IMG/VR virus record: IMGVR_UViG_3300025601_000020 | Coordinates: 1-58,411 of that record | Direction: 5' to 3' (one strand) | Source: a virus | Length of the DNA: 58,411 nt | Part shown: positions 24,113-34,938 of the stretch, piece after piece | How the letters are laid out: each line of letters begins with the position of its first letter | Numbering within the stretch: the stretch's first letter is position 1 | The notes under the pieces: generated by a model | What the model was told of the DNA's origin: nothing | Seen by the model: only the letters and a program-made list of their open reading frames with translations | Databases searched by the model: none | Translations under genes and position numbers: made by a program

Positions 24113-24982
24113 ATGATCCCAGTTAACTGCCGGCATTACAGCTCTTACTCCGAAATACTGGGGGACCTAGATGCAATCCTAGAAGTCTTCTTCCGTGAAT
24201 CAGTTGTAGTACTTAGGGGGGCTAATCTGACAACTGACGAGCAGTTAGAGCTCACTAGAGCATTAGGTGACGTATCAGGCTGGACACCGAATAGCTCTTC
24301 AGATTTTGAGCAAGTGTATCAAGAGAGCCACTCTAGGCTTTCCAACAAGGAGGCCGTATCTCCCGATGAAGTCGCACTGGGTTGGCATTTAGAGCATATA
24401 GAGTACGACGACCATTCCCCCATAATTGCAGGTGTCTGGAATATGCTAAAGTTTAAAGTTGAACCCGATGTCGGTAAAACCTGGTTTGTAGATACGTCTA
24501 AAATCTACAATTTACTGCCCTTCAATGATCAGGAATTTCTAGAGAACTCAGTTCAAACATGGGTTGAACCGCACGATGGCAAGGAGTTTACTACTGATGT
24601 AGTTAAGGCTCATTGGTATACAGGAGAGAGGACCATAAGAATGCACATGACCAGATTTAACTCAGATTCACATTGGCTCTCTACCTTTGACGGGAGGCTG
24701 CCAACCCCCGCCGAGGCATTCAGGTATGAAGAGCTTAAGAGCGTAATACATAACTACGTTTGGGATGACATCTCTGTTAGGGCAGAGCATAGATGGAACC
24801 AAGGTGATTTAATTCTAGCAGATTTGTTTAAGAACGCCCATGCGGTGACCGGAGGATTTTCCTCCGAAGATAGGGAATTTGTTGGCTTGTGGGTGTACCC
24901 CTCGAATCCAGAAGACGCGCCCAAGTACGTAAAGTTAATTGAAACTAGAGAAAATGGAGTGAACAGTGTCTACGGAATATAA
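24113..24982 (+). CDS. TauD/TfdA-like Fe(II)/2OG dioxygenase (289 aa) - array member 9
   Basis: GAGAGGG precedes the ATG at 24113, so I reject the longer frame from 24062. TauD fold signs: VVLRGANLT near residue 32, GWHLEHIEY (H92, E94), FVDTSKIYNLLP, GDLILADLFKNAHAVTGG (H243), REFVGLW (R254). The metal-binding pair is HxE rather than the commoner HxD. TauD-like enzymes usually hydroxylate small molecules (taurine, amino acids, tRNA or peptide-bound residues), so the target may differ from that of the P4H-like members. Related to member 12. Confidence 0.82.
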   Translation: MIPVNCRHYSSYSEILGDLDAILEVFFRESVVVLRGANLTTDEQLELTRALGDVSGWTPNSSSDFEQVYQESHSRLSNKEAVSPDEVALGWHLEHIEYDDHSPIIAGVWNMLKFKVEPDVGKTWFVDTSKIYNLLPFNDQEFLENSVQTWVEPHDGKEFTTDVVKAHWYTGERTIRMHMTRFNSDSHWLSTFDGRLPTPAEAFRYEELKSVIHNYVWDDISVRAEHRWNQGDLILADLFKNAHAVTGGFSSEDREFVGLWVYPSNPEDAPKYVKLIETRENGVNSVYGI

Positions 24983-25649
24983 AGTCATAAAAGAAAAAAT
25001 AGTTTATTTCGAGAATGCCATCCCGGATGCATCCAAGCTAGTGGCAACTCTCGAGCGACTAGACTGTGCACCAGTGACTGGCTGGTCTACCTGGGACACT
25101 GGCGGAGATGCAGAGGGGTTTAGTTACGGCGAGATTAAGTACCTAAACAGGTACAGCGTGAAGTATGAAGATGATCAAACCACTATAGACGAGTCGCTAT
25201 GGGTCATGGATACTATCTCAAATGCGATGAAAAGCTGTGCTAAAACTTATGCTTCCATTTTTGACATCGACGAGGTCTCTACAAAATATGCCTGCAATCA
25301 CATGAGCCATCCTCGAACTACAATGGGAGTGAGTAAGTATTTTCCTGACCGCCAAATGGGACCGCATATCGACTGGAATGAGAGCAATTCTGACATAGAG
25401 TATACCGTAGTGGTGTATTTAAATGACAATTATGACGGCGGCGAGCTAGAGTTCGTAGAACCAGAGTTGGACGTTAAGATTAAGCCCAAAGCGGGTAGTA
25501 TTGTGATGTTCCCGTCGTTTATGCCGTACAAACATCAATCTTGCAACATAACTAATGGACGAAAGATGCTGATAACCCATCATTGGAAAGGCGGCGAGAG
25601 GGTTAAAAGAGTAAGGCACCTAGTCTCCGTGTTGAGGAGTACAAAATGA
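24966..25649 (+). CDS. Fe(II)/2OG dioxygenase (227 aa) - array member 10
   Basis: GTG start at 24966, with TGGAGTG about 5 nt upstream. Core: RQMGPHIDWN (H134, D136), VYLNDNYDGGELEF, VMFPSFMPYKHQ (H190), GRKM (R199/K200). N-terminal module as in members 7 and 8 (YFENAIPDASKLVATLERLD). Basic C-terminal tail. Overlaps genes on both sides. Confidence 0.86.
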   Translation: MSTEYKVIKEKIVYFENAIPDASKLVATLERLDCAPVTGWSTWDTGGDAEGFSYGEIKYLNRYSVKYEDDQTTIDESLWVMDTISNAMKSCAKTYASIFDIDEVSTKYACNHMSHPRTTMGVSKYFPDRQMGPHIDWNESNSDIEYTVVVYLNDNYDGGELEFVEPELDVKIKPKAGSIVMFPSFMPYKHQSCNITNGRKMLITHHWKGGERVKRVRHLVSVLRSTK

Positions 25650-26527
25650 TAGAGAGATCAACCCTAGGTGCGTATGAAGTCACCCTACTGGATCCCAATA
25701 TAATCGTATTTCACAATGTTCTTACTAGCCCAGAAGACCTAATTAAGCATTATGAGAGAACTGCTACCTGGAAGGGGTGGTATGGTTTTGGCAGGCAGGT
25801 GGACAGTAAGGGTAAGATACTTCAAGGTTCTGAGCACTTCCCAGACGAGAAGGACTGGGATGCCGTCATGGTGGCTGGCAATGTTGACCCCTATAGGGCA
25901 GAAATTGCTCAACAGTTTCATCGAGCTTCAGCTGAGTACGTAAAGGCCACCGGCATTGAGCTGCCTAATTGGACATGTAAGAATTGGTCTCTTGCTAGAT
26001 ACATCCCAGACGAGGATCTCATAAACAGAGAAGATCTAACGATGAACTACCACACGGATTACATGGCCGAGCGAGCTGATCAGCCAGGAGAGAAGTTCGG
26101 GATAACTGCTGTTCTTTACCCAAACGATGACTACACTGGTGGAGAAATCTCTTTCACTATTGTAGACCCAGAGACAGGGACCGCAGGACCGCCCATTGAC
26201 TACAAGCCTGTAAAAGGCGACTTTGTATTTTTCCCATCCAAATATCCCTACTATCATGGAGTTAGGCGGATATGGGGTGCGGCTAAGTATATAGTTCGAC
26301 TGTACTGGCACTATGACTTTGCTGGGAGTCCCGAATGGCATGCGCTGCATGCAAAATACGGGGAAAGGTTTCAAGAAATGGAGCAAGAAAGAACAAGTAG
26401 GCATGATCTTACGGTCATGGCCCCATTTATGCGAGAGATTTACACTCTCTCGGAGTATTATAGTCACCTAGAGGCCGGCACCCTACCCGCAAAGAGGGAG
26501 AAGGGGGACCCGGATCATGGAGCCTAG
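25646..26527 (+). CDS. Fe(II)/2OG dioxygenase (293 aa) - array member 11
   Basis: TMNYHTDYM (H136, D138), VLYPNDDYTGGEISF, FVFFPSKYPYYHGV (H204), AAKYIVR (K214). Longer than its P4H-like relatives because of a C-terminal helical extension after about residue 225 (HALHAKYGERFQEMEQERTS). ATGA overlap upstream; overlaps the TauD-like gene downstream. Confidence 0.86.
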   Translation: MIERSTLGAYEVTLLDPNIIVFHNVLTSPEDLIKHYERTATWKGWYGFGRQVDSKGKILQGSEHFPDEKDWDAVMVAGNVDPYRAEIAQQFHRASAEYVKATGIELPNWTCKNWSLARYIPDEDLINREDLTMNYHTDYMAERADQPGEKFGITAVLYPNDDYTGGEISFTIVDPETGTAGPPIDYKPVKGDFVFFPSKYPYYHGVRRIWGAAKYIVRLYWHYDFAGSPEWHALHAKYGERFQEMEQERTSRHDLTVMAPFMREIYTLSEYYSHLEAGTLPAKREKGDPDHGA

Positions 26528-27401
26528 GGTAATCTCAATTGAGTCACTAGAGGATGCTATAGCTAAATTGCCCCAGGTAGTGGAGAGCTTCAAAGAAGAA
26601 GGCGTAGTGGTTCTTAGGGGGTTTAGGTTCGGAGAGGGCGACCACGCGAGGATTGCAGAGGAATTTGCAGCCTATCGAGGGCTCATTGTTGGGACGACCT
26701 ACGAAGGGGGCCATTCAGATAGTTCTGATAAGCACTATGAGCTATCTACTGAAGAGTACGCTCTTCACTGGCATATAGAGAAGCCGTACTATGTTCACCC
26801 TATAGAGGCTGGAATCTGGAACATGTATCATTTTACGGGTACTCCCGGGACTGGTCAAACATTATTTGTAGACTCTTCGGCTTATTATGACCGCCTGCCC
26901 GAAGCGCAGCAGGAGTTTTTAGACAAGTGCATCACCGAGTGGGATAAACGTGTAGAGAGCCATCCAGATGGGGCAGGGCCTTTCCTCACTAGAGCGGTGG
27001 AGACCAGTCCCATAACTGGGAAAAAGACTATAAGAGTAGAGGTAGATCCTGGATGCATATTGACACCAGAATTATACTCTTTCGATGGACGAGAGCCCAG
27101 TCCAAAGCAGAAAGTAAATTTTAAGCGAATAGTAGCTACCCTGGGCTACGACTTATACGAGGATAAGTCAATACGTATATCCCACCCGTGGCAGGAGGGT
27201 GACCTACTGTTTGTGGACCTATTTACAATGTATCATGCGGTTTCGGCAGGATTTACGCATGGGCAGAGAAAGTTTACAGGCGTCACGCTGAGGGGGGAGT
27301 CTTTCTATAGGGCACTCCAACAAAGCACGGAGTATGCGGATGCCATATATAATTCATTAGAGGCACTAAGTGCATCCGAGCAGCCAGTAAGAGATGAGTA
27401 G
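26517..27401 (+). CDS. TauD/TfdA-like Fe(II)/2OG dioxygenase (294 aa) - array member 12
   Basis: VVVLRGFRFGEGDHARIAEE, LHWHIEKPYY (H86, E88), AGIWNMYHF, TLFVDSSAYYDRLPEA, GDLLFVDLFTMYHAVSAG (H240), RKFTG (R251). As in member 9 the motif is HxE, not HxD, and the WNM(Y/L) strand and FVD(T/S)S stretch are shared, so the two are a paralogous pair. Start overlaps the previous gene. Confidence 0.82.
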   Translation: MEPRVISIESLEDAIAKLPQVVESFKEEGVVVLRGFRFGEGDHARIAEEFAAYRGLIVGTTYEGGHSDSSDKHYELSTEEYALHWHIEKPYYVHPIEAGIWNMYHFTGTPGTGQTLFVDSSAYYDRLPEAQQEFLDKCITEWDKRVESHPDGAGPFLTRAVETSPITGKKTIRVEVDPGCILTPELYSFDGREPSPKQKVNFKRIVATLGYDLYEDKSIRISHPWQEGDLLFVDLFTMYHAVSAGFTHGQRKFTGVTLRGESFYRALQQSTEYADAIYNSLEALSASEQPVRDE

Positions 27402-27873
27402 AATGTCAGATAATTTGAATCATGGCCATGTTGATATGGTTGAAGAGTTCAAGCTTAGGGTAGCTTCGGGGAAGGGCGACTCCTACATGCTCACTATCGC
27501 GCGAGACGGTGAGAGTCCCGTCCGCTCTATCTACTTCTACCCAGAAGTAGTAGAGGCGGTCACTGGCTACAGAGCCTATCAAGACTGGGGTTTTGCAAAA
27601 GACTACCTAACGGTTGAGTTGTACGAACCAACTGGACGGGTTCACAGTAAAATACTGCACCGCCCAAGGGGCGGAGAGTGTACTTTCGTTAGGGATGACT
27701 ATCACAAGGCTAAGGACATTTTCCTAGCAGCTAAAGAAAACGTCCCTATAGAGGAGTATAATTACTTAGTATATGAGTTTGCTAAACTATTCTCTAAAGA
27801 CAATCAAAGATTTGTCCCGGAGCGATTTCTAGATGACACAGGATATACAGGAGAAACTAATGACCAACACTGA
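27394..27873 (+). CDS. hypothetical protein in the dioxygenase array (159 aa, or 156 aa from 27403)
   Basis: Not recognised. Contains SYMLTIARDGESPVRSIYFY, VELYEPTGRVHSKILHRPRG and a C-terminal helix (YLVYEFAKLFSKDNQRFVPE). A compact alpha/beta protein with no 2OG motif. An ATG at 27403 is an alternative start. Its position inside the array, overlapping both neighbours, suggests an accessory role such as a substrate adaptor, but nothing in the sequence proves this. Confidence 0.55.
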   Translation: MSRMSDNLNHGHVDMVEEFKLRVASGKGDSYMLTIARDGESPVRSIYFYPEVVEAVTGYRAYQDWGFAKDYLTVELYEPTGRVHSKILHRPRGGECTFVRDDYHKAKDIFLAAKENVPIEEYNYLVYEFAKLFSKDNQRFVPERFLDDTGYTGETNDQH

Positions 27874-28582
27874 ATTTGGCGAACGAGGCCACTACAAAGA
27901 TGACATTATCTACTACCAGAACTTTATGTCAGAAGAAGAGTGTAAGAAAGTCGTTGAGTACTTTAATGATCCAGCGCAGCCATGGTCAATGTCTGCCTTC
28001 TTTGAGTCCTATGGAATGAGTCTCCTACCCGAAGATCCCCTGCTAGAGCAGTACGGTCTCCCTCGGGACTATATGAAAAACCTTGCGACTAGACTTCAAC
28101 TGGTTGTCGAGCACGCTTTTGAGCGTCCACTTAAGCCCGTATCCAGCCACGCGCAGAAGTGGCAAGAAGGTGCTTTCGCCCCATTTCATTCAGACAATAC
28201 TGACATGGAGGGCAACTGGTCTGCATGGGAGAAGAGTAAGTTAGTTTGCTTGCTCTACATCAATGATGACTATGAGGGCGGGGAGCTGGACTTCCGAGAC
28301 CATGACCTCACTATTGCCCCCAAAGTGGGAGAGCTAATAACCTTCCCAGGCGGCATTAACAATGTCCATCAAGTTTTTGTCGTTAAGGGTGCCACTCGAC
28401 ACACCATTGGCGCTTTTTGGGACTACAAAGAGTCAGAATACTCTGAAGAACGTATGGCAGAATGGGAAGAAGAGATCTCAGGAGTCCGCAAGCAGCAAGA
28501 AGAGATGCAGACAGAGTGGAAAGAGCAGCTAGCTAATGGGTCTCATCCGCTTGAGAGTGGTGGCAGCACAGCTGGCTACTAA
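27860..28582 (+). CDS. Fe(II)/2OG dioxygenase, prolyl 4-hydroxylase-like (240 aa) - array member 13
   Basis: Start at 27860 (MTNTEFGERGHYKDD), with GGAGAAA just before; the frame from 27833 lies inside the preceding gene. Core: GAFAPFHSDNT (H110, D112), LLYINDDYEGGELDF (131-145), TFPGGINNVHQ (H170), GATRHT (R180). C-terminal 45 residues form a Glu/Gln-rich helix (WEEEISGVRKQQEEMQTEWK) and a Gly/Ser tail. Last gene of the array. Confidence 0.87.
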   Translation: MTNTEFGERGHYKDDIIYYQNFMSEEECKKVVEYFNDPAQPWSMSAFFESYGMSLLPEDPLLEQYGLPRDYMKNLATRLQLVVEHAFERPLKPVSSHAQKWQEGAFAPFHSDNTDMEGNWSAWEKSKLVCLLYINDDYEGGELDFRDHDLTIAPKVGELITFPGGINNVHQVFVVKGATRHTIGAFWDYKESEYSEERMAEWEEEISGVRKQQEEMQTEWKEQLANGSHPLESGGSTAGY

Positions 28583-28584
28583 CT

Positions 28585-28609
28585 CAGTTTAGGTAAACTG
28601 CGGTAAAAT
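28585..28609 (+). promoter_or_regulatory. perfect dyad plus TAAAAT: operator/promoter candidate before the second fibre block
   Basis: CAGTTTA-GG-TAAACTG (28585-28600) is a perfect 7-bp inverted repeat with a 2-nt centre, followed at once by TAAAAT (28604-28609), a possible -10 box. No T-run follows, so a terminator is less likely than an operator. The 28583-28650 gap also holds the Shine-Dalgarno (AAGGA) of the next gene. Confidence 0.4.
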
Positions 28610-28650
28610 TATAGGGACTAGTCTACTTTCCCCCGTAAGGACGTTTCCGC

Positions 28651-29034
28651 ATGAGCTCTCTTAGAGGTAATGTCTACAACTTATTGACAGATCAAGGCTC
28701 TACTGTGCACCAAGTCTTTACCGTAAAGAACTCTGCTCGAAAGGTTTTAGACCTTACAGGGTACACTGCAAGGATGCAAGTAAGGCTTCGAGAGGTCACA
28801 ACTAATGACCCTGGTACCGTTATAATCGCAGAGTATACGACAGAAGACGGAGATGGCAGCCTTATAGTGAACGGACCTGCGGGAACAGTTACCTTGCTAA
28901 TCCCTCCCGCCGAGATGGCTGGATTTATCCCAGACAGTTATGTCTATGACATAGAAGTAGAGTCCCAAAATGCTGGAGACACAACGCGAATCATTCAAGG
29001 TAAATTCATTGTGAGAGCCGAGGTGACTAAGTAG
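28651..29034 (+). CDS. baseplate/fibre N-terminal-like beta protein (127 aa)
   Basis: Resembles the small beta-sandwich at the N-terminus of phage baseplate upper proteins and fibre attachment proteins: SSLRGNVYNLLTDQGSTVHQ, LDLTGYTARMQVR, VTLLIPPAEMAGFIPDSYVY, IIQGKFIVRAEVTK. These usually precede collagen-like or fibre modules, and here the next gene is collagen-like and starts at the same base as this one ends, so the pair may act as one protein in other phages. Start follows AAGGACG. Confidence 0.65.
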   Translation: MSSLRGNVYNLLTDQGSTVHQVFTVKNSARKVLDLTGYTARMQVRLREVTTNDPGTVIIAEYTTEDGDGSLIVNGPAGTVTLLIPPAEMAGFIPDSYVYDIEVESQNAGDTTRIIQGKFIVRAEVTK

Positions 29035-30883
29035 TGGTACTTTCCGACAATTTTGCATTTGTAGACGTTAAGGGTCCTGGCCCTCAAGGTCCGGCTGGGC
29101 CAACTGGTGCGGCTGGTCCCGCTGGAGGACCGACTGGCGCAACAGGTAGTACAGGTGCTGCAGGCGAAACCGGACCAACAGGTGCAGTAGGCGCCACAGG
29201 CGGGACTGGTTCTGCAGGAGCTGACAGCACTGTTACAGGCCCTACCGGGGCTACGGGTGCTATTGGAGCCACAGGACCAACAGGCGCACTGGGCGCGACA
29301 GGACCTTCTGGAACTAATGGTGAAGATGGTCAAGTTGGTGGCTCAGGACCAACGGGTGCGACAGGACTGACTGGACTTTCTGGTCTCTCCATCACCGGAC
29401 CAACTGGACCCACTGGGCCTCAGGGGAGCGCAGGTGGGGCGGGTACAAGAGGAGCCCAGGGCGTTGCAGGGCATAGTATCACCGGACCTGTAGGCATGAC
29501 CGGCGCAGGTGGACCTCAAGGCGCAACTGGCCCAACTGGTGCAGCTGGACAAATAGGCGCAACTGGCCCAACTGGTGCAGCTGGACTAGACGGTCAAGAT
29601 GGTACTAGCGGGCAGTCCGGAACAACTGGAGCAGCGGGAGCAACGGGCCCTACCGGGGCTACAGGTGCAACTGGTATTTCAGGTCTAAGTATTACTGGTC
29701 CCACAGGGGCACTCGGCCAGCAGGGTACTCAAGGATCATTAGGTAGTACTGGCCCTCAAGGGATCTCAGGTCTATCAATAACAGGACCAACGGGAGCACT
29801 TGGAGCTACCGGCCCTCGGGGCTTAACCGGACCGACAGGTTCACAGGGTATTTCTGGACTGACAGGCGAGACTGGCCCAACAGGTTCGCTCGGGCCCACA
29901 GGAGCTACAGGACCAGATGGTAGCTATCACGTATCTTCAACCCCTCCAGTAGAGCCCGAAGAGGGCGATACCTGGTTTGATGATATAAACGCTAGGTTCT
30001 ACATCTACTATGATCTAAACTGGATTGAAATCAACGCCAATCGAATTGGACCGACAGGACCCACCGGTTCGTTAGGGCCAACCGGGCCTCAGGGGACTGA
30101 TATTAATTTCGTCGGTTCGGTTGCAGATGTCGCAAGCTTGCCTAATGGGGCAGGTAGCAATGATGCATATATTGTTGATGCTGATGGTAATCTTTATGTT
30201 TCAGATGGTGCAGAGACTTGGACTGATGCAGGTCAGATTGTTGGTCCTCAGGGTGCGCAGGGAATTCAAGGTGTAACTGGGCCTCAAGGTGAGCAGGGTA
30301 TTCAGGGGGTTCAAGGCATTACTGGCCCAACAGGAGATCTAGGCCCTACAGGAGCAAATAATGAACTATCAGTTGGTACTACAACTACGGCTGATCCGGG
30401 TGTTTCTGCAGGAGTAGTAATATCCGGAGCGTCTCCAAACCAAAGTATAGATTTTACCATCCCCCAAGGACCAACAGGACCTCAAGGTGTCCAAGGTGTT
30501 CAGGGCCCAACGGGGCCACAAGGGCTACAAGGAATTCAGGGTGTCCAAAGTGAGCAGGGAATTCAAGGTGTAACTGGGCCTCAAGGTGAGCAGGGTATTC
30601 AGGGAGTAACCGGCCCCCAAGGTGAGCAGGGAATTCAAGGCGTAACCGGGCCTACTGGTCCGATTGGCGAAACTGGAGACATTGGACCTATTGGTGTAAC
30701 CGGGCCTCAAGGGATTCAGGGCCAAACTGGTGCAACGGGTTTGGATTCAACCGTTACGGGCCCCACAGGCGCAGCCGGTCTAGGACTACCAACTGAAGAC
30801 CTAGAAGACGGGTCACTTGCTTCATACAACTCATCTACCGGACTGTGGGAAGCGCTCAACAAAATTGACGGAGGGACTCCATA

Positions 30884-30884
<1 letters not shown>
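29034..30884 (+). CDS. collagen-like fibre protein, long GPT/GPQ repeats (616 aa)
   Basis: GTG start sharing a base with the previous stop. Almost all of residues 15-300 and 330-600 are Gly-X-Y ([26 protein letters not shown]); Pro is mostly in X and Thr or Gln in Y. The GPT bias resembles that of Bacillus BclA-type collagens, in which the Thr residues carry glycans. A non-collagen block at residues about 300-335 ([20 protein letters not shown]) and a module near 357-405 ([40 protein letters not shown]) break the helix. The latter is duplicated in the next gene. C-terminal [11 protein letters not shown]. Likely a trimeric fibre shaft. Confidence 0.85.
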
Positions 30885-32575
<1,691 letters not shown>

Positions 32576-32596
32576 CTAGAAGTAGAGGTGATTTAA

Positions 32597-34456
32597 GTGG
32601 TTCAGACAAATGCAAACTTTAGCTCACGCTCGCAATACAGAATAGAACTCTTCACCGAAGCTTACGCGGTGTCTGGCGGCACTAGAATTGATGTCTCTGC
32701 CAATCTAGTGAAGTGGCAAACCGTAAACAATAGCCCAAGCAGTACTGGGTCCCCTCGCTCGTATTCTGTGCCCAACGGTAGGGCAAACAGCACTAGTGGC
32801 CCCCTAGTTGAGACAGGCGGGGACAGCAATCTAAGCTTCTCCTTCAACTTTGCTGCAGGTCAAAGCTTTACCATATATAGCGGATTCAGCAGGTACATAC
32901 CTTCCGCAAATGGCAGCACTACCGTTTCTATCTCGGTGAGCCACAGCTTGTTGGGCTCAGCTACTGCAAGTATAAACGTAGCCCAAGTTGTTACTGTAGT
33001 TAATAGAACCATCTCTTTTAACGGTAACGGAGGAGACTCTCCAGGCTCTCAAACCGTAAGCGAAGGTAGTTCAATATCGCTACCGTCATCCTCACGCTCC
33101 GGCTACACATTTGACTACTGGATTATAGGTGGGTCAGCGTATTCTGCGGGCCAGAACTATACTGTCAACAGTGACGTAACTGCGACTGCTAGCTGGACCC
33201 AAACCTACAGTAACCCCTCATTCACTAATGGAGTCTCGTCTGGTAGCTTCCGTGTTGGGGACAGTGTCGCTGACTACATTGATGCCTCTAACACTTTCAG
33301 CGACTATGGACAAAGTGGGACAAACTATAGCGCTCTGAGCATACCTATCTCTGGCCTGTATGTACAAGATTACGGCTCGTATGGGTACATAACTGGTCAA
33401 GTAGGTAATGTATCTCCAGGAAGCTATACCGTAAGCGTTTACGCTAACGGTCCTTCTGGAAATCCTGCGACATCCCAAGGAACATACACCATACTTGCAG
33501 CCCTTCCTTCATGGTCAGACACTTCTGTATCTAGCGCTGCAAGAGTAGGAGCCTACTACTCATCTAATTTCTCCGCAACAAACGCCACTAGCTGGACAAT
33601 TAATGGTATCCCGCCTGGACTAACCACTTCGGGTACTTCATTCTCCACTGTAACATTATCGGGGACTCCCACAAATTCAGGTAGCTATACAGTAAGTGCA
33701 ACGCCTAGGAACTCGGGAGGTGAGTCGGGATCAACCGAGTATTTTTCAATAACGGTGTCGCCTCGACTTCCTGTTTGGTCGGACACGACTTTGGCTACCG
33801 GGGCTCGTGTTGGCCTAGCATATAGCAGTACTGTCTCTGCTAGTTATGTAAATAATTGGGGTGTCGTAGGCTTACCGAACATGGGGCTGTCATTTAATGC
33901 TCAGACTAGCGAGAATAGTTTTAGTACTTCAACCTTATCTGGAACTCCTACAAGCTTCGGGACCTTAACCTTCAGTTTGACCCCGAGAAATTCATCATAC
34001 GAGACTACAACAACCGAGAATTATTCGATAACAGTATACGATGCATCGTTAATATGGTCTGACCAGGTTTTGGCTTCCAGCATTGTGGTTCAAGACGAGG
34101 CGTATTCAGATCAAGTCTCCGTATCAGCGGGCCCAGTTTCGGTTACATATTCCGAGACACCTGGATTCTCACTACCGTCTGGCCTGGCTATTGATTCAGC
34201 TACTGGAGTGATTAGCGGATCCGTTGCTACGCCTGGCACCTATTCATTTAAAATGCGTGCTACAAATGGTAGCTCAGAGTCTATTGACACAAACGTGCTC
34301 AGCCTAACCGTTGAAGCAGCTGGGGGCTATGTAAAGGTTTGGAACGGCTCAGCGTGGGTAGATGGGACGGTCAGCGTTAGGACTGGCGGGACTTGGGTAG
34401 AAGGTACTGCTCAGATCAGGAGCGGGGGGAGCTGGGTAACCAGCTTCACTAGCTAG
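32597..34456 (+). CDS. Ig-like/InlB-repeat adhesin-type fibre protein (619 aa)
   Basis: GTG start after GAGGTGA. Residues about 137-200 match an InlB/Listeria-Bacteroides (Flg_new) repeat (ISFNGNGGDSPGSQTVSEGS, SGYTFDYWIIGG). Then several putative Ig domains (TLSGTPTNSGSYTVSATPRN; GTPTSFGTLTFSLTPRNSS; LPSGLAIDSATGVISGSVAT), common in phage and bacterial surface adhesins. The last 50 residues (VKVWNGSAWVDGTVSVRTGG, GSWVTSFTS) form a repeated tip. Secreted or virion-surface type protein with no signal peptide, so virion-borne. Ends 8 nt past the start of the convergent gene's stop. Confidence 0.78.
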   Translation: MVQTNANFSSRSQYRIELFTEAYAVSGGTRIDVSANLVKWQTVNNSPSSTGSPRSYSVPNGRANSTSGPLVETGGDSNLSFSFNFAAGQSFTIYSGFSRYIPSANGSTTVSISVSHSLLGSATASINVAQVVTVVNRTISFNGNGGDSPGSQTVSEGSSISLPSSSRSGYTFDYWIIGGSAYSAGQNYTVNSDVTATASWTQTYSNPSFTNGVSSGSFRVGDSVADYIDASNTFSDYGQSGTNYSALSIPISGLYVQDYGSYGYITGQVGNVSPGSYTVSVYANGPSGNPATSQGTYTILAALPSWSDTSVSSAARVGAYYSSNFSATNATSWTINGIPPGLTTSGTSFSTVTLSGTPTNSGSYTVSATPRNSGGESGSTEYFSITVSPRLPVWSDTTLATGARVGLAYSSTVSASYVNNWGVVGLPNMGLSFNAQTSENSFSTSTLSGTPTSFGTLTFSLTPRNSSYETTTTENYSITVYDASLIWSDQVLASSIVVQDEAYSDQVSVSAGPVSVTYSETPGFSLPSGLAIDSATGVISGSVATPGTYSFKMRATNGSSESIDTNVLSLTVEAAGGYVKVWNGSAWVDGTVSVRTGGTWVEGTAQIRSGGSWVTSFTS

Positions 34457-34811
34457 ACTTCTTTTTCCTGGTGCGAGGTGCCGGCCTCTCTAGGCTCTCA
34501 ACTATTTTCATCTCTCTGGTCTGAACTTTTTGGAGGCCAATAGTCAAATCACGAATAATATCCAACTGAGACGATACTTTTATCACGTGATTTTCAATAT
34601 TATTCACACGATCTGCTAGCGAGCTTCCGCCATTCTCCCAGAGTTGGTGCTCGACTCTCCCTAGGCGGTCTGCTACTGACCTGCCGTCCTTATCAATGCC
34701 AAGCGCATCATCGACACGCTTTGCTATCCGATAAACAGCGACCATAGCCGCAATTAAGACGCCAAAAGCAGTAATTGATGCTGCTACGGCCATCAGGAGT
34801 TCATTGTTCAT
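34449..34811 (-). CDS. holin-like membrane protein, DUF2746-like (120 aa)
   Basis: One N-terminal transmembrane segment (about residues 5-25, LLMAVAASITAFGVLIAAMV), then KRVDDALGIDKDGRSVADRL and a long coiled coil ending in a basic tail (APRTRKKKSS). This resembles the DUF2746 family, proposed as holins or spanin-like proteins in actinophages. Alternatives are a general membrane-anchored coiled-coil protein. It overlaps the convergent adhesin gene by 8 nt and no lysin is visible nearby. Confidence 0.6.
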   Translation of the reverse strand: MNNELLMAVAASITAFGVLIAAMVAVYRIAKRVDDALGIDKDGRSVADRLGRVEHQLWENGGSSLADRVNNIENHVIKVSSQLDIIRDLTIGLQKVQTREMKIVESLERPAPRTRKKKSS

Positions 34812-34938
34812 ATATACTTAGTCCTACCCGGGAGAGTGATTAGTTTTGCTTTTACCCATTTTACCCTACTAAGGGCCCCCCGATTCGGGAGTCTAGCCAT
34901 TAAGTTGGTCACTCCTTACAATCTTTTAAAACATTTTT

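Noticed and set aside
28585-28600. Perfect dyad as a terminator after the dioxygenase array
   Set aside because: The stem is short, A/T-rich and lacks a T-run; an operator is more likely.
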